Positions 45,873 through 55,300 of a stretch of DNA of 64,000 bases are shown here, in pieces. A model generated the notes under the pieces. It saw only the letters and a program-made list of their open reading frames with translations. It was not told where the DNA came from and did not search any database. Origin of the DNA: an uncultured Eubacteriales bacterium (GTDB taxonomy: Bacteria; Bacillota; Clostridia; TANB77; CAG-508); NCBI GenBank assembly GCA_948443845.1, contig CAOJUE010000004.1, positions 26,597 through 90,596 on the forward strand, written 5' to 3'. A program made the translations under genes and the position numbers. Numbering within the stretch: position 1 is the stretch's first letter; every line of letters begins with the position of its first letter.

Positions 45873-45896
45873 CTTGACATTTTGTTGAAAATGTGC

Positions 45897-45927
45897 TATA
45901 GGGGGGCGATTAATAATCGCCCCCTAT
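45897..45927. repeat. GTAGGGG-type palindromic repeat, copy f
   Basis: TATAGGGGGGCGATT / AATCGCCCCCTA palindrome, intergenic, before the membrane glycosyltransferase gene. Confidence 0.75.
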
Positions 45928-45958
45928 GGATTGATTTTTGTTTTAGAAAGGAAACATT

Positions 45959-47584
45959 ATGCTGAATTTGTTTCAAGATGTCTCATTTTTTGTGATTTTA
46001 ATCGTTTGCGTGGTGGCAAAATTAAGTGAAGTAAAATTTAAGAGAGAAAATGTTCCTACTAAAAATTGGTTTCTTGAAAAATATGCTACTCCCCTCTTTT
46101 TCGTCATTTTGCTGATTTGTGCCATCACTTTTTCCACTAAACTAAGCCAAATTCCAGCAGGCTTGCATGTTGACGAGGCTGGCGCTTTGTATGATGCAAT
46201 TTGTCTTTCAAAATATGGCGTTGACCGCTATTTAAACCGTTTGCCTGTTTATCTCATCAACTTTGGTGGCGGGCAAAGTGCTTTATATGCTTATTTCGTA
46301 GCAATTTTGATCAAAATTTTTGGTACAAGTATTACGGTATTTCGCTTGCCTGCTGTGCTACTAAGTTTGCTTTCTATGATTTGCTTTTACCAAATGCTTA
46401 GCAAACATTTTGGCAAAAAACAAGGCTTGTTCGGCGTGCTGATTTTGGCGGTCATGCCTTGGAATATTTTAAAATCACGCTGGGGCTTAGATTGCAATTT
46501 GTTGAGTTCTATGATGGTGATTTCGATTTATGTATTTGATAAAGCCATTCATTCTGATAAACACTATTGGTACCTTCTTTCTGGCATTATTTGGGGATTG
46601 ACGCTTTATACTTATGTTATCTCCTATTTGGTTGTGCCAGTTTTCTTGGGCTTTGGTTTGCTCTATGCTTTATGGCTCAAAAAAGTGGATATTCCCTCCC
46701 TGATTTGCTTGGCAATTCCTTTGGGAATCCTTGCTCTTCCCTTGATTATGATGTTGCTATACAATACTGGAATTTTACAAAACGCTCATTTTCCTATTTT
46801 CTCGATTCCGAAATTGTGGTTTTATCGTGGTGGCGAGATTTCTTTGCAAAATATTCCAGAAAATCTGCGAAATATCTTCGATATTTTATTTATCAAAGAT
46901 TTTCTAAATTACAATGCCATTCCTGCATTTGGAACTTTGTACAAAATGTCGATTCCACTTGTGCTATTTGGTTTGCTTGAAATTATCAAAAACATCCTAA
47001 AAACCGTCAAGCAAAAGGAGTTATCACTTGATTTATGGATGTTTCTTGCCTTTATCATTACTTTTGTCGTTGGGCTTTGCATCAGCGAACTTAATATTAA
47101 TAAATTAAATGCGATTTATATTCCAATGATTTATTTTGCAGGCAGATTTTTATATGCGTTATCAAAAAACGCCAAACCACTTGCAATTACTGTTGTTTTT
47201 CTATATGTTGTTCATTTTGCTATCTTTATGCATTATTATTTTACGGATTTTGCCAATACCGATTTGATGTATTTCGAAAATGACATTTTGGCTGCTTCGG
47301 AAAAAGCGGAAAGTTTGGGGAAATCTCAAATTTATGTGGAAAATCAGAATTACATTTATACTTTAGTGACAACTCCGATTTCGCCTTACGAATTTAACGA
47401 AAATTTAAGAATTGAGAATGGAAATGTGATGGAATATGGAAAATATCGATTTGAGATTCCGCAAGAACTAAATAAAAATGCTGTTTACATTGTAAAAAAT
47501 GAAGAAATTGCCCAGCAATTAGTGAATTTTGGATTTGAGAAAGAAATTTTCGGAGAACTTTCTGTTTTGTGGGTACAAAAATAA
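45959..47584 (+). CDS. GT-C fold membrane glycosyltransferase (GT39/ArnT-like)
   Basis: The 541-residue protein has about twelve membrane helices and, after the second, the loop IPAGLHVDEAGALYDAICLS, where the Asp-Glu pair matches the catalytic acidic pair of GT-C enzymes that use polyprenyl-phosphate sugars. A C-terminal soluble domain of about 110 residues follows. It probably glycosylates an envelope component. The ATG follows AGAAAGGAAAC. It converges with another GT-C-like gene at 47862-49331. Confidence 0.78.
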   Translation: MLNLFQDVSFFVILIVCVVAKLSEVKFKRENVPTKNWFLEKYATPLFFVILLICAITFSTKLSQIPAGLHVDEAGALYDAICLSKYGVDRYLNRLPVYLINFGGGQSALYAYFVAILIKIFGTSITVFRLPAVLLSLLSMICFYQMLSKHFGKKQGLFGVLILAVMPWNILKSRWGLDCNLLSSMMVISIYVFDKAIHSDKHYWYLLSGIIWGLTLYTYVISYLVVPVFLGFGLLYALWLKKVDIPSLICLAIPLGILALPLIMMLLYNTGILQNAHFPIFSIPKLWFYRGGEISLQNIPENLRNIFDILFIKDFLNYNAIPAFGTLYKMSIPLVLFGLLEIIKNILKTVKQKELSLDLWMFLAFIITFVVGLCISELNINKLNAIYIPMIYFAGRFLYALSKNAKPLAITVVFLYVVHFAIFMHYYFTDFANTDLMYFENDILAASEKAESLGKSQIYVENQNYIYTLVTTPISPYEFNENLRIENGNVMEYGKYRFEIPQELNKNAVYIVKNEEIAQQLVNFGFEKEIFGELSVLWVQK

Positions 47585-47608
47585 AGCGACAATTCGTCGC
47601 TTTTTTCT
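47583..47608. terminator. Terminator after the GT-C gene
   Basis: AAAGCGAC / GTCGCTTTT stem with T tract overlapping the stop codon. Confidence 0.75.
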
Positions 47609-47612
47609 TGGT

Positions 47613-47813
47613 TTATTTTTTATTTTTTGCCTTCGGAATCACAATTCCTTTTTTCTTTTTTTCTAAATCTTTGGGCCTTAAATCATTCATGCAGTCTCCT
47701 ACATCTGAAATATCTAGATTAGAGTCATCACCAAAAACAATTTCGATATCCTTTTCGTTTTTTTGCACATTTTCTTCTTGTGCTTCTTTTTTCTCTTTAT
47801 TTCTAAATTTCAT
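47613..47813 (-). CDS. Small charged protein of unknown function (66 aa)
   Basis: The product MKFRNKEKKEAQEENVQKNE continues with an acidic middle (VFGDDSNLDISDVGDCMND) and ends basic (KKKKGIVIPKAKNKK). AGGAG lies 8 bases before the ATG. No membrane segment or known motif is seen. It converges with the GT-C gene. Confidence 0.5.
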   Translation of the reverse strand: MKFRNKEKKEAQEENVQKNEKDIEIVFGDDSNLDISDVGDCMNDLRPKDLEKKKKGIVIPKAKNKK

Positions 47814-47861
47814 CGTTCCGCTCCTCTATTTTTTATTCCCACAACTTTATTATACCACAAA

Positions 47862-49331
47862 TCATTTGTTTATGTAAATAGAATAATTTAAAATTTCTCC
47901 ACTTTTTTGCAAATGGTTCATCATATATTCTCGAATTTCTTTTGATTCTTGATAGAAACAATCTTCTTCATCTGTAAAAATAAGAATTTCCGTATTTTCT
48001 AATTTTGCAATCTTCTCAATCGTTTTTTGAACGCCATGATAGCCAAAATTCCCCACAAATGGCAAATCGAATTCACGATTGTTGATTCCTAATGGAACCA
48101 TATACGCTACTGCTTCGTAGGATAAAACAATCACGTTTGTGCCTTCTGCTTGTTTGGCTTGGATGTAGTTGGTCATTTGGTCGATCCTTTCTTTGTTCTC
48201 TAATGAAATTGCTGCATTATAAAATGGATGATTTTTGTCAAAATGCTCTAATTTTCGATATTGCGTAGCATAGGAATATCCCACTCTAGCATATAGGCAA
48301 AACATCGTACAAAAGCAAATTGCAACTGCTATGGTTTGATGAGATTTGCTCTGAAGGACCTCACGGACAAATATTGTATCAATAATCGAAACAAATACCA
48401 AATAGTAAAACAAAACCACCATATTGATATGATATCGATTTACAATCGGAAACATCGTAAGTGAAAGTCCAATTGCCAAACAAAGCAAAAATTTTGTGTT
48501 GGTTTTGAGTTCAAGCGAAACTTTTCCTAATTTTATGATGTAAACAGAAAAGCCAATCACAAAACCCATTATTACAATATAAAGAAAATTGCTCCAATAA
48601 AAAATCTGATTAGTCGAACCAAATTCCAAAATACTTCCAAAGCATAAATCCCAAAAATCAGATAAGTTTCCTTGTGCATACATCCTTCCTAAAGCAACCA
48701 ATAAGCAAGGCAAAAATGAGGCGAATTTTGCCAATTGATTTTGAAAAAATCTTTTGCCAAACCCATTTTCGAATCCTTCAAATAGCACAATCCCAAATGC
48801 GTAATAAATTCCAATATTTTGCTTGGTGAAAAAGATTAAAAATATTACAAATCCTTGCAAAACGTGATATCCCTTTTTTTCATAATGCGAAAAATACCAC
48901 AAAATTCCCAATAAGCAAAATACGATTGCCAATTGATTGTAATTGGCGCCATTGCAAATATAACTGGTTTCATTGACAAGCCACAAACTAAGATAAGTAA
49001 TCGAAAATAGGGGCGATATTTTCCATTTTCGAAACAACAAAAAAATTAAAAAAATCTTGACAACATAAATCACAACACCATACATTCGAAAGCTATTCAA
49101 GTTAGCACCAAACAATTGGAAAATCCATTCTCCTGTTACAAAAAAGAGTGGCGTGATAATCACATTATTATCCGAATAAATCAAGCCACCTTGGTACATT
49201 TTATCAATATTTTGAAAATTCCAAGTTTCATCTGTACAGCCAAATTGTGTTGTAAATAGATAAAAAGTGAAATAGCCAAGTACTGTTATAAAAAATAAAA
49301 TAACGTATAAACTGGTTTTGTTTTTTTTCAT
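47862..49331 (-). CDS. Polytopic membrane protein, GT39-like
   Basis: This 489-residue protein with about eleven membrane helices has a Glu/Asp loop after the first helix (TTQFGCTDETWNFQNIDKMY), like GT-C glycosyltransferases, then GLIYSDNNVIITPLFFVTGE. The C-terminal 110 residues form a soluble domain. It probably transfers sugar from a lipid carrier, but the acceptor is unknown. It resembles the gene at 45959 in type, not in sequence. GGAGTAACCG precedes the ATG. Confidence 0.68.
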   Translation of the reverse strand: MKKNKTSLYVILFFITVLGYFTFYLFTTQFGCTDETWNFQNIDKMYQGGLIYSDNNVIITPLFFVTGEWIFQLFGANLNSFRMYGVVIYVVKIFLIFLLFRKWKISPLFSITYLSLWLVNETSYICNGANYNQLAIVFCLLGILWYFSHYEKKGYHVLQGFVIFLIFFTKQNIGIYYAFGIVLFEGFENGFGKRFFQNQLAKFASFLPCLLVALGRMYAQGNLSDFWDLCFGSILEFGSTNQIFYWSNFLYIVIMGFVIGFSVYIIKLGKVSLELKTNTKFLLCLAIGLSLTMFPIVNRYHINMVVLFYYLVFVSIIDTIFVREVLQSKSHQTIAVAICFCTMFCLYARVGYSYATQYRKLEHFDKNHPFYNAAISLENKERIDQMTNYIQAKQAEGTNVIVLSYEAVAYMVPLGINNREFDLPFVGNFGYHGVQKTIEKIAKLENTEILIFTDEEDCFYQESKEIREYMMNHLQKSGEILNYSIYINK

Positions 49332-49356
49332 CGGTTACTCCTAATTCTCCAATATC

Positions 49357-49473
49357 CTATTTTTTCCATCTGAAATTCAATTTTATAGAAACAATGGAAA
49401 TCACAGCTTCTTTTCGTTCACTGGTAGCTTTCTTAAACTCTGTTATTTCATCTTCTTGAAATTTGTTAGTCAT
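49357..49473 (-). pseudogene. Remnant of an AlbA_2/Schlafen-type ATP-binding protein gene
   Basis: A 38-codon ORF, MTNKFQEDEITEFKKATSER through KEAVISIVSI, matches the usual first 30 residues of AlbA_2 (divergent AAA-4, Schlafen-like) proteins (E-x-E-x-KKxTSE...), then diverges and stops. The other 400 or so residues are absent. A ribosome site (GGTAAGAAA) is weak. I read it as the 5' stub of a deleted gene. Confidence 0.55.
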
Positions 49474-49567
49474 TTTCTTACCTCTTTGCAAAATTAGAAT
49501 GTTTCTAGGATTATATAGCATTATCGACATTTTTGCAAGAAATTTACAAAATTTTGCAAAAAAACTA

Positions 49568-49596
49568 TTTACAAACTCAAAAATACATGTTATAAT
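49568..49596 (+). promoter_or_regulatory. Promoter of the VirB2-like gene trio
   Basis: TTTACA, 17 bases, TATAAT, 57 bases before the first ATG. Confidence 0.75.
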
Positions 49597-49652
49597 AAAA
49601 TATATAGAGATATGTTTATAAAATTATAAATGTAGAAAAGGAGGAAAAAACT

Positions 49653-50096
49653 ATGAATAGAAAGGTGATAAAAGTTATATCTATCTTATTAATGATTTTA
49701 ATGGTTGTTATGACATTATCAACATCAGTATTCGCCGATTCTTGGGATTCATTTGATACAACTATGTTCGATGGTAAAGGAGATAAATCAGGTGCAAAGG
49801 ACTCTGCTACTAATATCATTGGTGCAATTATTAATATTGTTCAAGTAATTGGTATGGGTGTTGCTATCATCATGCTTATCGTAATGGCTATTAAATACAT
49901 ATCTGCTGCTCCAAGCGAAAAAGCAGAAATTAAAAAAGGCGTTACTATCTATGTAGTAGGTGCGATTGTATTATTCGCTGCATCTGGAATTTTAGGAATT
50001 ATTAAAAACTTTGCCGTATCTAATGTTAAAGCTGCTTTAATGCCAAATAGTGTTTACGCAGAGATGGTTGATGTAGACGAAATGTATTTAGGATAG
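49653..50096 (+). CDS. VirB2/TrbC-like pilin protein, paralog 1
   Basis: The 147-residue protein has a signal peptide (MNRKVIKVISILLMILMVVM, cleavage near VFA-DS), a short polar segment, then two long helices: IIGAIINIVQVIGMGVAIIM and GVTIYVVGAIVLFAASGILG, joined by AIKYISAAPSEKAEIKKG. This is the VirB2/TrbC-like (T4SS pilin) pattern. GGAGG precedes the ATG. No other type IV secretion genes are in the window. It may form an envelope filament or have another role. Confidence 0.72.
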   Translation: MNRKVIKVISILLMILMVVMTLSTSVFADSWDSFDTTMFDGKGDKSGAKDSATNIIGAIINIVQVIGMGVAIIMLIVMAIKYISAAPSEKAEIKKGVTIYVVGAIVLFAASGILGIIKNFAVSNVKAALMPNSVYAEMVDVDEMYLG

Positions 50097-50116
50097 AATT
50101 AAATTGATGAATAGAT

Positions 50117-50152
50117 AAAAGACATTTACTCTCTAGGTAAATGTCTTTTTTT
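50117..50152 (+). terminator. Terminator after paralog 1
   Basis: AAAAGACATTTAC / GTAAATGTCTTTT perfect stem with T tract. It separates paralog 1 from the next two. Confidence 0.85.
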
Positions 50153-50244
50153 CAAAATATTACGTTTTCATTACATTTTCGCAAAAACTATTGAAAAACT
50201 CTACCATTTATTATAAAATTAAAGTAGAAAGATAGGAGGAAAAA

Positions 50245-50631
50245 ATGAAGCAACAAACTATTAAACGAATCTTTACTGCCCTATTTATCTTAAGTTTCCT
50301 ACTTAGCTTTTTATCAACCACTTTTGCCAGTTCTTCCGACCCTTTTGATTTTACATCATATGACAGTACAACTGGCAATAGCGATGCTGATAAAATTGCG
50401 CAAACCACAATGGGAACCGCCATTAATATCATCAGAATTGTTGCAACTGGAACTGCCATTATTATGCTTAGTTATATGGGAATCAAATACATTACAGCTG
50501 CACCAAATGAAAAAGCAGAATTTAAAAAATCGGCTATGATTTACATTCTCGGCGCCATTCTCATCTTTGCCGCAGGAAATATTTTAGGAATGATTGTAAA
50601 TTATACAACAACAAATATTAAAGCACCTTAA
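50245..50631 (+). CDS. VirB2/TrbC-like pilin protein, paralog 2
   Basis: A 128-residue paralog of its neighbours: signal peptide MKQQTIKRIFTALFILSFLL, a polar stretch (SSSDPFDFTSYDSTTGNSD), helix GTAINIIRIVATGTAIIMLS, linker IKYITAAPNEKAEFKKSA, and helix MIYILGAILIFAAGNILGMI. The AAPNEKAEFKKSA linker matches paralog 3 exactly, so these two are the closest pair. The start has AGGAGG. It ends 22 bases before paralog 3. Confidence 0.72.
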   Translation: MKQQTIKRIFTALFILSFLLSFLSTTFASSSDPFDFTSYDSTTGNSDADKIAQTTMGTAINIIRIVATGTAIIMLSYMGIKYITAAPNEKAEFKKSAMIYILGAILIFAAGNILGMIVNYTTTNIKAP

Positions 50632-50653
50632 ATTAGTCATAAAGGAGAAAAAT

Positions 50654-51106
50654 ATGAAAAAAAGTTTGAAATTAATTTATCTATTGTTTATTTTTGTAGC
50701 AACCGTATTTTTATTACAAAATACAGCATTAGCTCGTGATCCAGGACCAGATGGTCCTCCTGCTAGCAGTCCTAGCAGTTCAACTGGTGGTTCCACTGGC
50801 GGTGGCGGCTGGGCACAAGATTTGCTATCCAAATCAGAAAGTTGGGGACCTGCTAATGATGGTGGAATCTCACAAACTGCTCAAGATGTAATGGGAACAA
50901 TTATTATTGTCATAAGAATTGTGGGAGTTGGAATTGCGATTATTATGACAACTTATGTGGCGATTAAATATATGTCTGCTGCTCCAAACGAGAAAGCAGA
51001 ATTTAAAAAATCGGCTACTGGTTTGATTGTCGGTGCTGTTGTGTTATTTGCTACATCTGGAATTTTGGGAATTCTTGCTGATTTTGCAAGTCAAATCGGT
51101 TCTTAA
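50654..51106 (+). CDS. VirB2/TrbC-like pilin protein, paralog 3
   Basis: The 150-residue paralog has a signal peptide ending near TALA-RD, then a Gly/Ser/Pro-rich linker (DGPPASSPSSSTGGSTGGG), the helix MGTIIIVIRIVGVGIAIIMT, linker AIKYMSAAPNEKAEFKKS and a second long helix with GAVVLFATSGILGILADFA. It ends QIGS. AAAGGAG precedes the ATG. Confidence 0.72.
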   Translation: MKKSLKLIYLLFIFVATVFLLQNTALARDPGPDGPPASSPSSSTGGSTGGGGWAQDLLSKSESWGPANDGGISQTAQDVMGTIIIVIRIVGVGIAIIMTTYVAIKYMSAAPNEKAEFKKSATGLIVGAVVLFATSGILGILADFASQIGS

Positions 51107-51131
51107 AAAAGTGCCTTATGGCACTTTTTTT
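51105..51131. terminator. Bidirectional terminator between VirB2-like trio and HtrA gene
   Basis: AAAAAAGTGCC / GGCACTTTTTT perfect 11-base stem; it overlaps both stop codons. Confidence 0.88.
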
Positions 51132-52257
51132 AGCTTTTCATTGCTAGTTTTACATCGATGATCAATTCTCTTCCATTTCTTTGCAGTTTTAGTTTGACTT
51201 GATCGCCTGGAGATTTGTTGTAAATGTATTTTTTTAGTTCGTTCATTTTGTTTAGTTTGGTTTCATCAATTTGCATGATGATATCCCCTTCTTGGATATC
51301 TAAACCTGCTAGTGGTCCATCTGATGCGATTTGCGCAACATAAATTCCATTTTCGATTTTGATGTTAGAGTTGAGATATTGAATGGCTTCTTTATCGTAT
51401 CCGTAAATCCCAAGCCAAGCCTCGTCAAATTTGCCACCCGCAATTAATTTATTGATAATGGGTTTGACAATATTGATTGGAACCGCAAACCCAATTCCTT
51501 CTGCATTGTTGATTTTCACGGAATTAATGCCAATGAGTTGTCCTTCTGTATTGATGAGCGCTCCCCCACTGTTGCCTTCGTTTATAGTGGCATCGGTTTG
51601 GATTAAGTCTTCCATATAGACATTTTGATTTTCCTCTTCGATTTTAATGGTTCGGTTTAGGCTGCTGATGATGCCTTTTGTGACTGTTTTCTGAAAGTCG
51701 AGTCCGAGTGGATTTCCAATGGCAAAGACGTCTTGGGCTAACTTTAAGTCATCGGAATCGCCTAATGGCAAGTAATCGAGGCTTGCTTTGTTAATTTTTA
51801 CAATGGCTAAATCGATGTTGCTATCTGACCAAACTACACTGCCTTCGTAGGTATTGGCGTCATCAAGTGTGACATAGCAACTGCTGTATTTGTTACCGGC
51901 AACGTGCTGATTGGTTAAAATGTAGCCATTGTCAGTGATGACGACACCACTTCCCAATCCTAATTTTTGCTCTGCGTTATTGACAAATATGGAACTTCCA
52001 CTTTGTTTTAGTTTGGAAATTCCAACGATTGCTTTGACGGATTGGTCGATTGATTTTAGATTTGTGCTGTTTTGCGGTTTGATTTCTTCCCCGTCATTTT
52101 CGTCAAAATTCACCTTTTGGGCTTGGTATTGGTTGACAGCTGAAATATCGCCTACTTCGGATTTTATAATTAAGATGAATAATAAGGCGATGATGACAAC
52201 CATTAGTAAATACAAAATTAGTTTTTCTTTGTTTTTCTTTTTTTCTTCGTAATACAT
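51130..52257 (-). CDS. HtrA/DegP-like membrane serine protease with PDZ domain
   Basis: This 375-residue protein has an N-terminal cytoplasmic basic stretch, one membrane anchor (LILYLLMVVIIALLFILIIK), a trypsin-like protease domain with His in ILTNQHVAGNKY, Asp in SDSNIDLAIVKI and Ser in TINEGNSGGALINTEGQLIG, and a C-terminal PDZ domain (GPLAGLDIQEGDIIMQID). It degrades or refolds damaged envelope proteins. I start at ATG 52257, after AGGGGC. The longer frame starts 17 codons earlier without a ribosome site. Confidence 0.92.
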   Translation of the reverse strand: MYYEEKKKNKEKLILYLLMVVIIALLFILIIKSEVGDISAVNQYQAQKVNFDENDGEEIKPQNSTNLKSIDQSVKAIVGISKLKQSGSSIFVNNAEQKLGLGSGVVITDNGYILTNQHVAGNKYSSCYVTLDDANTYEGSVVWSDSNIDLAIVKINKASLDYLPLGDSDDLKLAQDVFAIGNPLGLDFQKTVTKGIISSLNRTIKIEEENQNVYMEDLIQTDATINEGNSGGALINTEGQLIGINSVKINNAEGIGFAVPINIVKPIINKLIAGGKFDEAWLGIYGYDKEAIQYLNSNIKIENGIYVAQIASDGPLAGLDIQEGDIIMQIDETKLNKMNELKKYIYNKSPGDQVKLKLQRNGRELIIDVKLAMKS

Positions 52258-52399
52258 AATTTGCCCCCTTTTCTTTTTGGATATTTTTTCCGAAATAAAC
52301 ATTTTCATACCTATTTTAAATATTTTGTCAAATAGATATTGATTTTTTGTTGGTTATTGGATAAGATAGAGTAAAATTATAGGAATAAAGGAAATAAAA

Positions 52400-55300
52400 A
52401 TGGAAGATTTATATGATTTAAGTATGCCACAAAAGGCGATTTTGCTTACGGAGCAGTTTTATCAAGGTAGTAGTGTTAATAATATTGGTGGTGGAATTAT
52501 TGTTCATCAGGCTTTGGATTTTGAACTTTTTAAGAAGGCGATTCTTAATTTTGTGAAAAATCATGATAGTTTTCGCATTCGTTTGAAAAAGGTAAAAAAT
52601 GATATTTTGCAATATTTTGAGGAGTTTTCTGAGTTTGATATTCCCATCGTTGATGTTAAAGATGAAGCAGAAGTTGCAAAATTGGAAGAAAAAATAGTAA
52701 ATGAACCAATTGATATTTTTGGAGGAGCGTTGTTTGAGTTTATCATTTTTCGTTTGCCAAATGGTCATGGTGGTTATGTTACTAGAATGCATCATCTGAT
52801 TACTGATGCTTGGACGTCTGGGTTGTTATGTAGAAGAATTATGCAGGAATATTCGAATTTACTGGAAGATGAAAATTTTGTATCTACTAATGTATTATCT
52901 TATGTTAATTATTTGGAAAGTGAAAAAAAATATTTAGCTAGTTCTAAATTTGAAAAAGATAAATTATATTGGGCTGAAAAGTTTGCAACCATTCCAAATG
53001 TGGTTTCTATTCCTTCTACGACGGGCATTTCTGATGATTTTTCATGCGAAGGAAAACGAAACTCTTTTGTCATTTCTACAAAAGAAATGGAAGAAATTTC
53101 TCAATTTTGTTCGACGCATTCCATTTCTATTTTTAACTTTTTTATGAGCATTTTATCGATTTATCTTTCTAAAATCAATGATACCAATGATTTTATTATT
53201 GGTACTCCTATTTTAAATCGTGCAAATGAAAAAGAAAAAAATACGGCTGGTATGTTTATTAATATTGCGCCTTTGCGTATTTGTCTTGAAAATCGTGATA
53301 CTTTTGAGGATTTGGCATCGTCTATCGCAAAAGATTGCATTGGATTGTTGCGTCATCAAAAATATCCGTATCAAAATATTTTGGAAGATTTGAGGAAACA
53401 AGACTCTTCTGTTCCTAATTTATATAATATTGTGCTTTCCTATCAAATTACCAAGGCCAATCAGGAAAACGAGATTCCTTATTGTACGCAATGGGCATTT
53501 AATCAATGTTGCGCAGATGATTTGGATATTCATGTTTATGATTTAGATGAAGAAAAACTTTTAAATATCTCTTATGATTATAAAACAAGTAAATACACGA
53601 TTGCTGATATTGAAAATCTTCATCATCGTCTGATGTACATAATAAAACAAGTTTTGGAACATGAAAATGTTCTTTTAAAAGATATTGAAATTGTTACACC
53701 TGAAGAAAAACAAAGAATTTTAGTAAATTTTAATGATACTGAAACAAAATATCCTAAAACAAAAACGGTGATTGATTGGTTTGAAGAACAAGTTGAAAAT
53801 AATCCAGAGCGTATTGCGGTTGTTTTTGAAAATTCAAAATTGACTTATCGTCAATTAAATGAAAAAGCAAATCAATTGGCTTGGCATTTGAAAGAAAATG
53901 GTGCGCAATCTGGTATGATTATTGGAATATGTATGAATCGAAGTCTTGAATTAATACTTGGATTACTTGCGATTTTAAAAACAGGTGCCTGTTATTTGCC
54001 AATTGATCCGAATTATCCGCAAGAGCGAATTGCTTATATGCTTGAGGATAGTTCTTCGAAACTTTTATTAACCCATTCTTCCAATGCAGACAAAATTAAC
54101 ACATCGATTCCAAAAATCACAATTGATTTAACCTCTGACATCTATGTTTCTTACCCAACTAATAACTTAAATATTCCATGTCCTCCTGAAGATTTGGTTT
54201 ATGTTATCTATACTTCTGGTTCGACTGGAAAACCAAAGGGTGTACTTTTGAAACATCAGAATTTATCAAATTTTATTGTTGGTATGAAAAAAGGAATTGA
54301 TTTTTCAGAAGATAAAGTTATGGTTTCGGTTACGACAATCTGTTTTGATATTTTTGGTTTAGAATTATGGGTTAGTCTTTCTTCTGGTATGAAATTAGTA
54401 ATGGCTAATGAATTAGAGCAGGATAATCCAGAATTTTTAAATCAATTATGCCTTAAAGATAAAGTAAACATGATTCAAACGACTCCTTCACGATTCCAGA
54501 ATTTTTTAGAAACACCAGAGCATTGTACTTTTCTGGAAAATATGACAGAAATATTGGTAGGTGGCGAAGCTTTTCCTGAAGCTTTATTGGAAAAACTTCG
54601 TAATACTTCTAATGCAAAAATTTATAATATGTATGGTCCAACCGAAACAACAATTTGGTCTACTTTTAAAGAGGTAACCAATGCAACTAAAATTTCCGTT
54701 GGTAAACCCATGATGAATACAACTTGTTATATCTTAGATAAGCACCAAAAACTCCTTCCTCCTTTCGCTCCCGGAGAGCTTTATATTGGCGGTGAAGGTG
54801 TTTCGAATGGTTATCTAAACAGAAATGAACTAACAGCTGAAAAGTTCATTCCCTCACCTTTTAAGAAAAATGAAACGATTTATAATACAAATGATTTGGC
54901 GTATTTTACAGACGATGGAGAAATCATTCATTTAGGAAGAACGGATTTCCAAATGAAACTAAGGGGCTATCGTATTGAGTTAGGTGAAATTGAGAATGCT
55001 TTGAATAAAATGAAAGAAATCAACTCTTGTCTTGTTGTTCCAGATGCTAATAAAAAACATTTAATTTGTTATTATATTTCCAATTGCGAAATTACGACAA
55101 ATGCTATGATTTCTTACCTGTTGAAATCTTTACCAAATTATATGATTCCTCAATTTTTTGTTAAATTAGAGAAATTTCCTTATACACCAAATGGTAAAAT
55201 TGATAAAAAAGCATTACCACTTCCTGAAGCACCTGCAAAATCAGACTCTTATCAAAAACCAGTTAGTTTAGCAGAAAAAAAATTGAAAAAAATATTAGAA

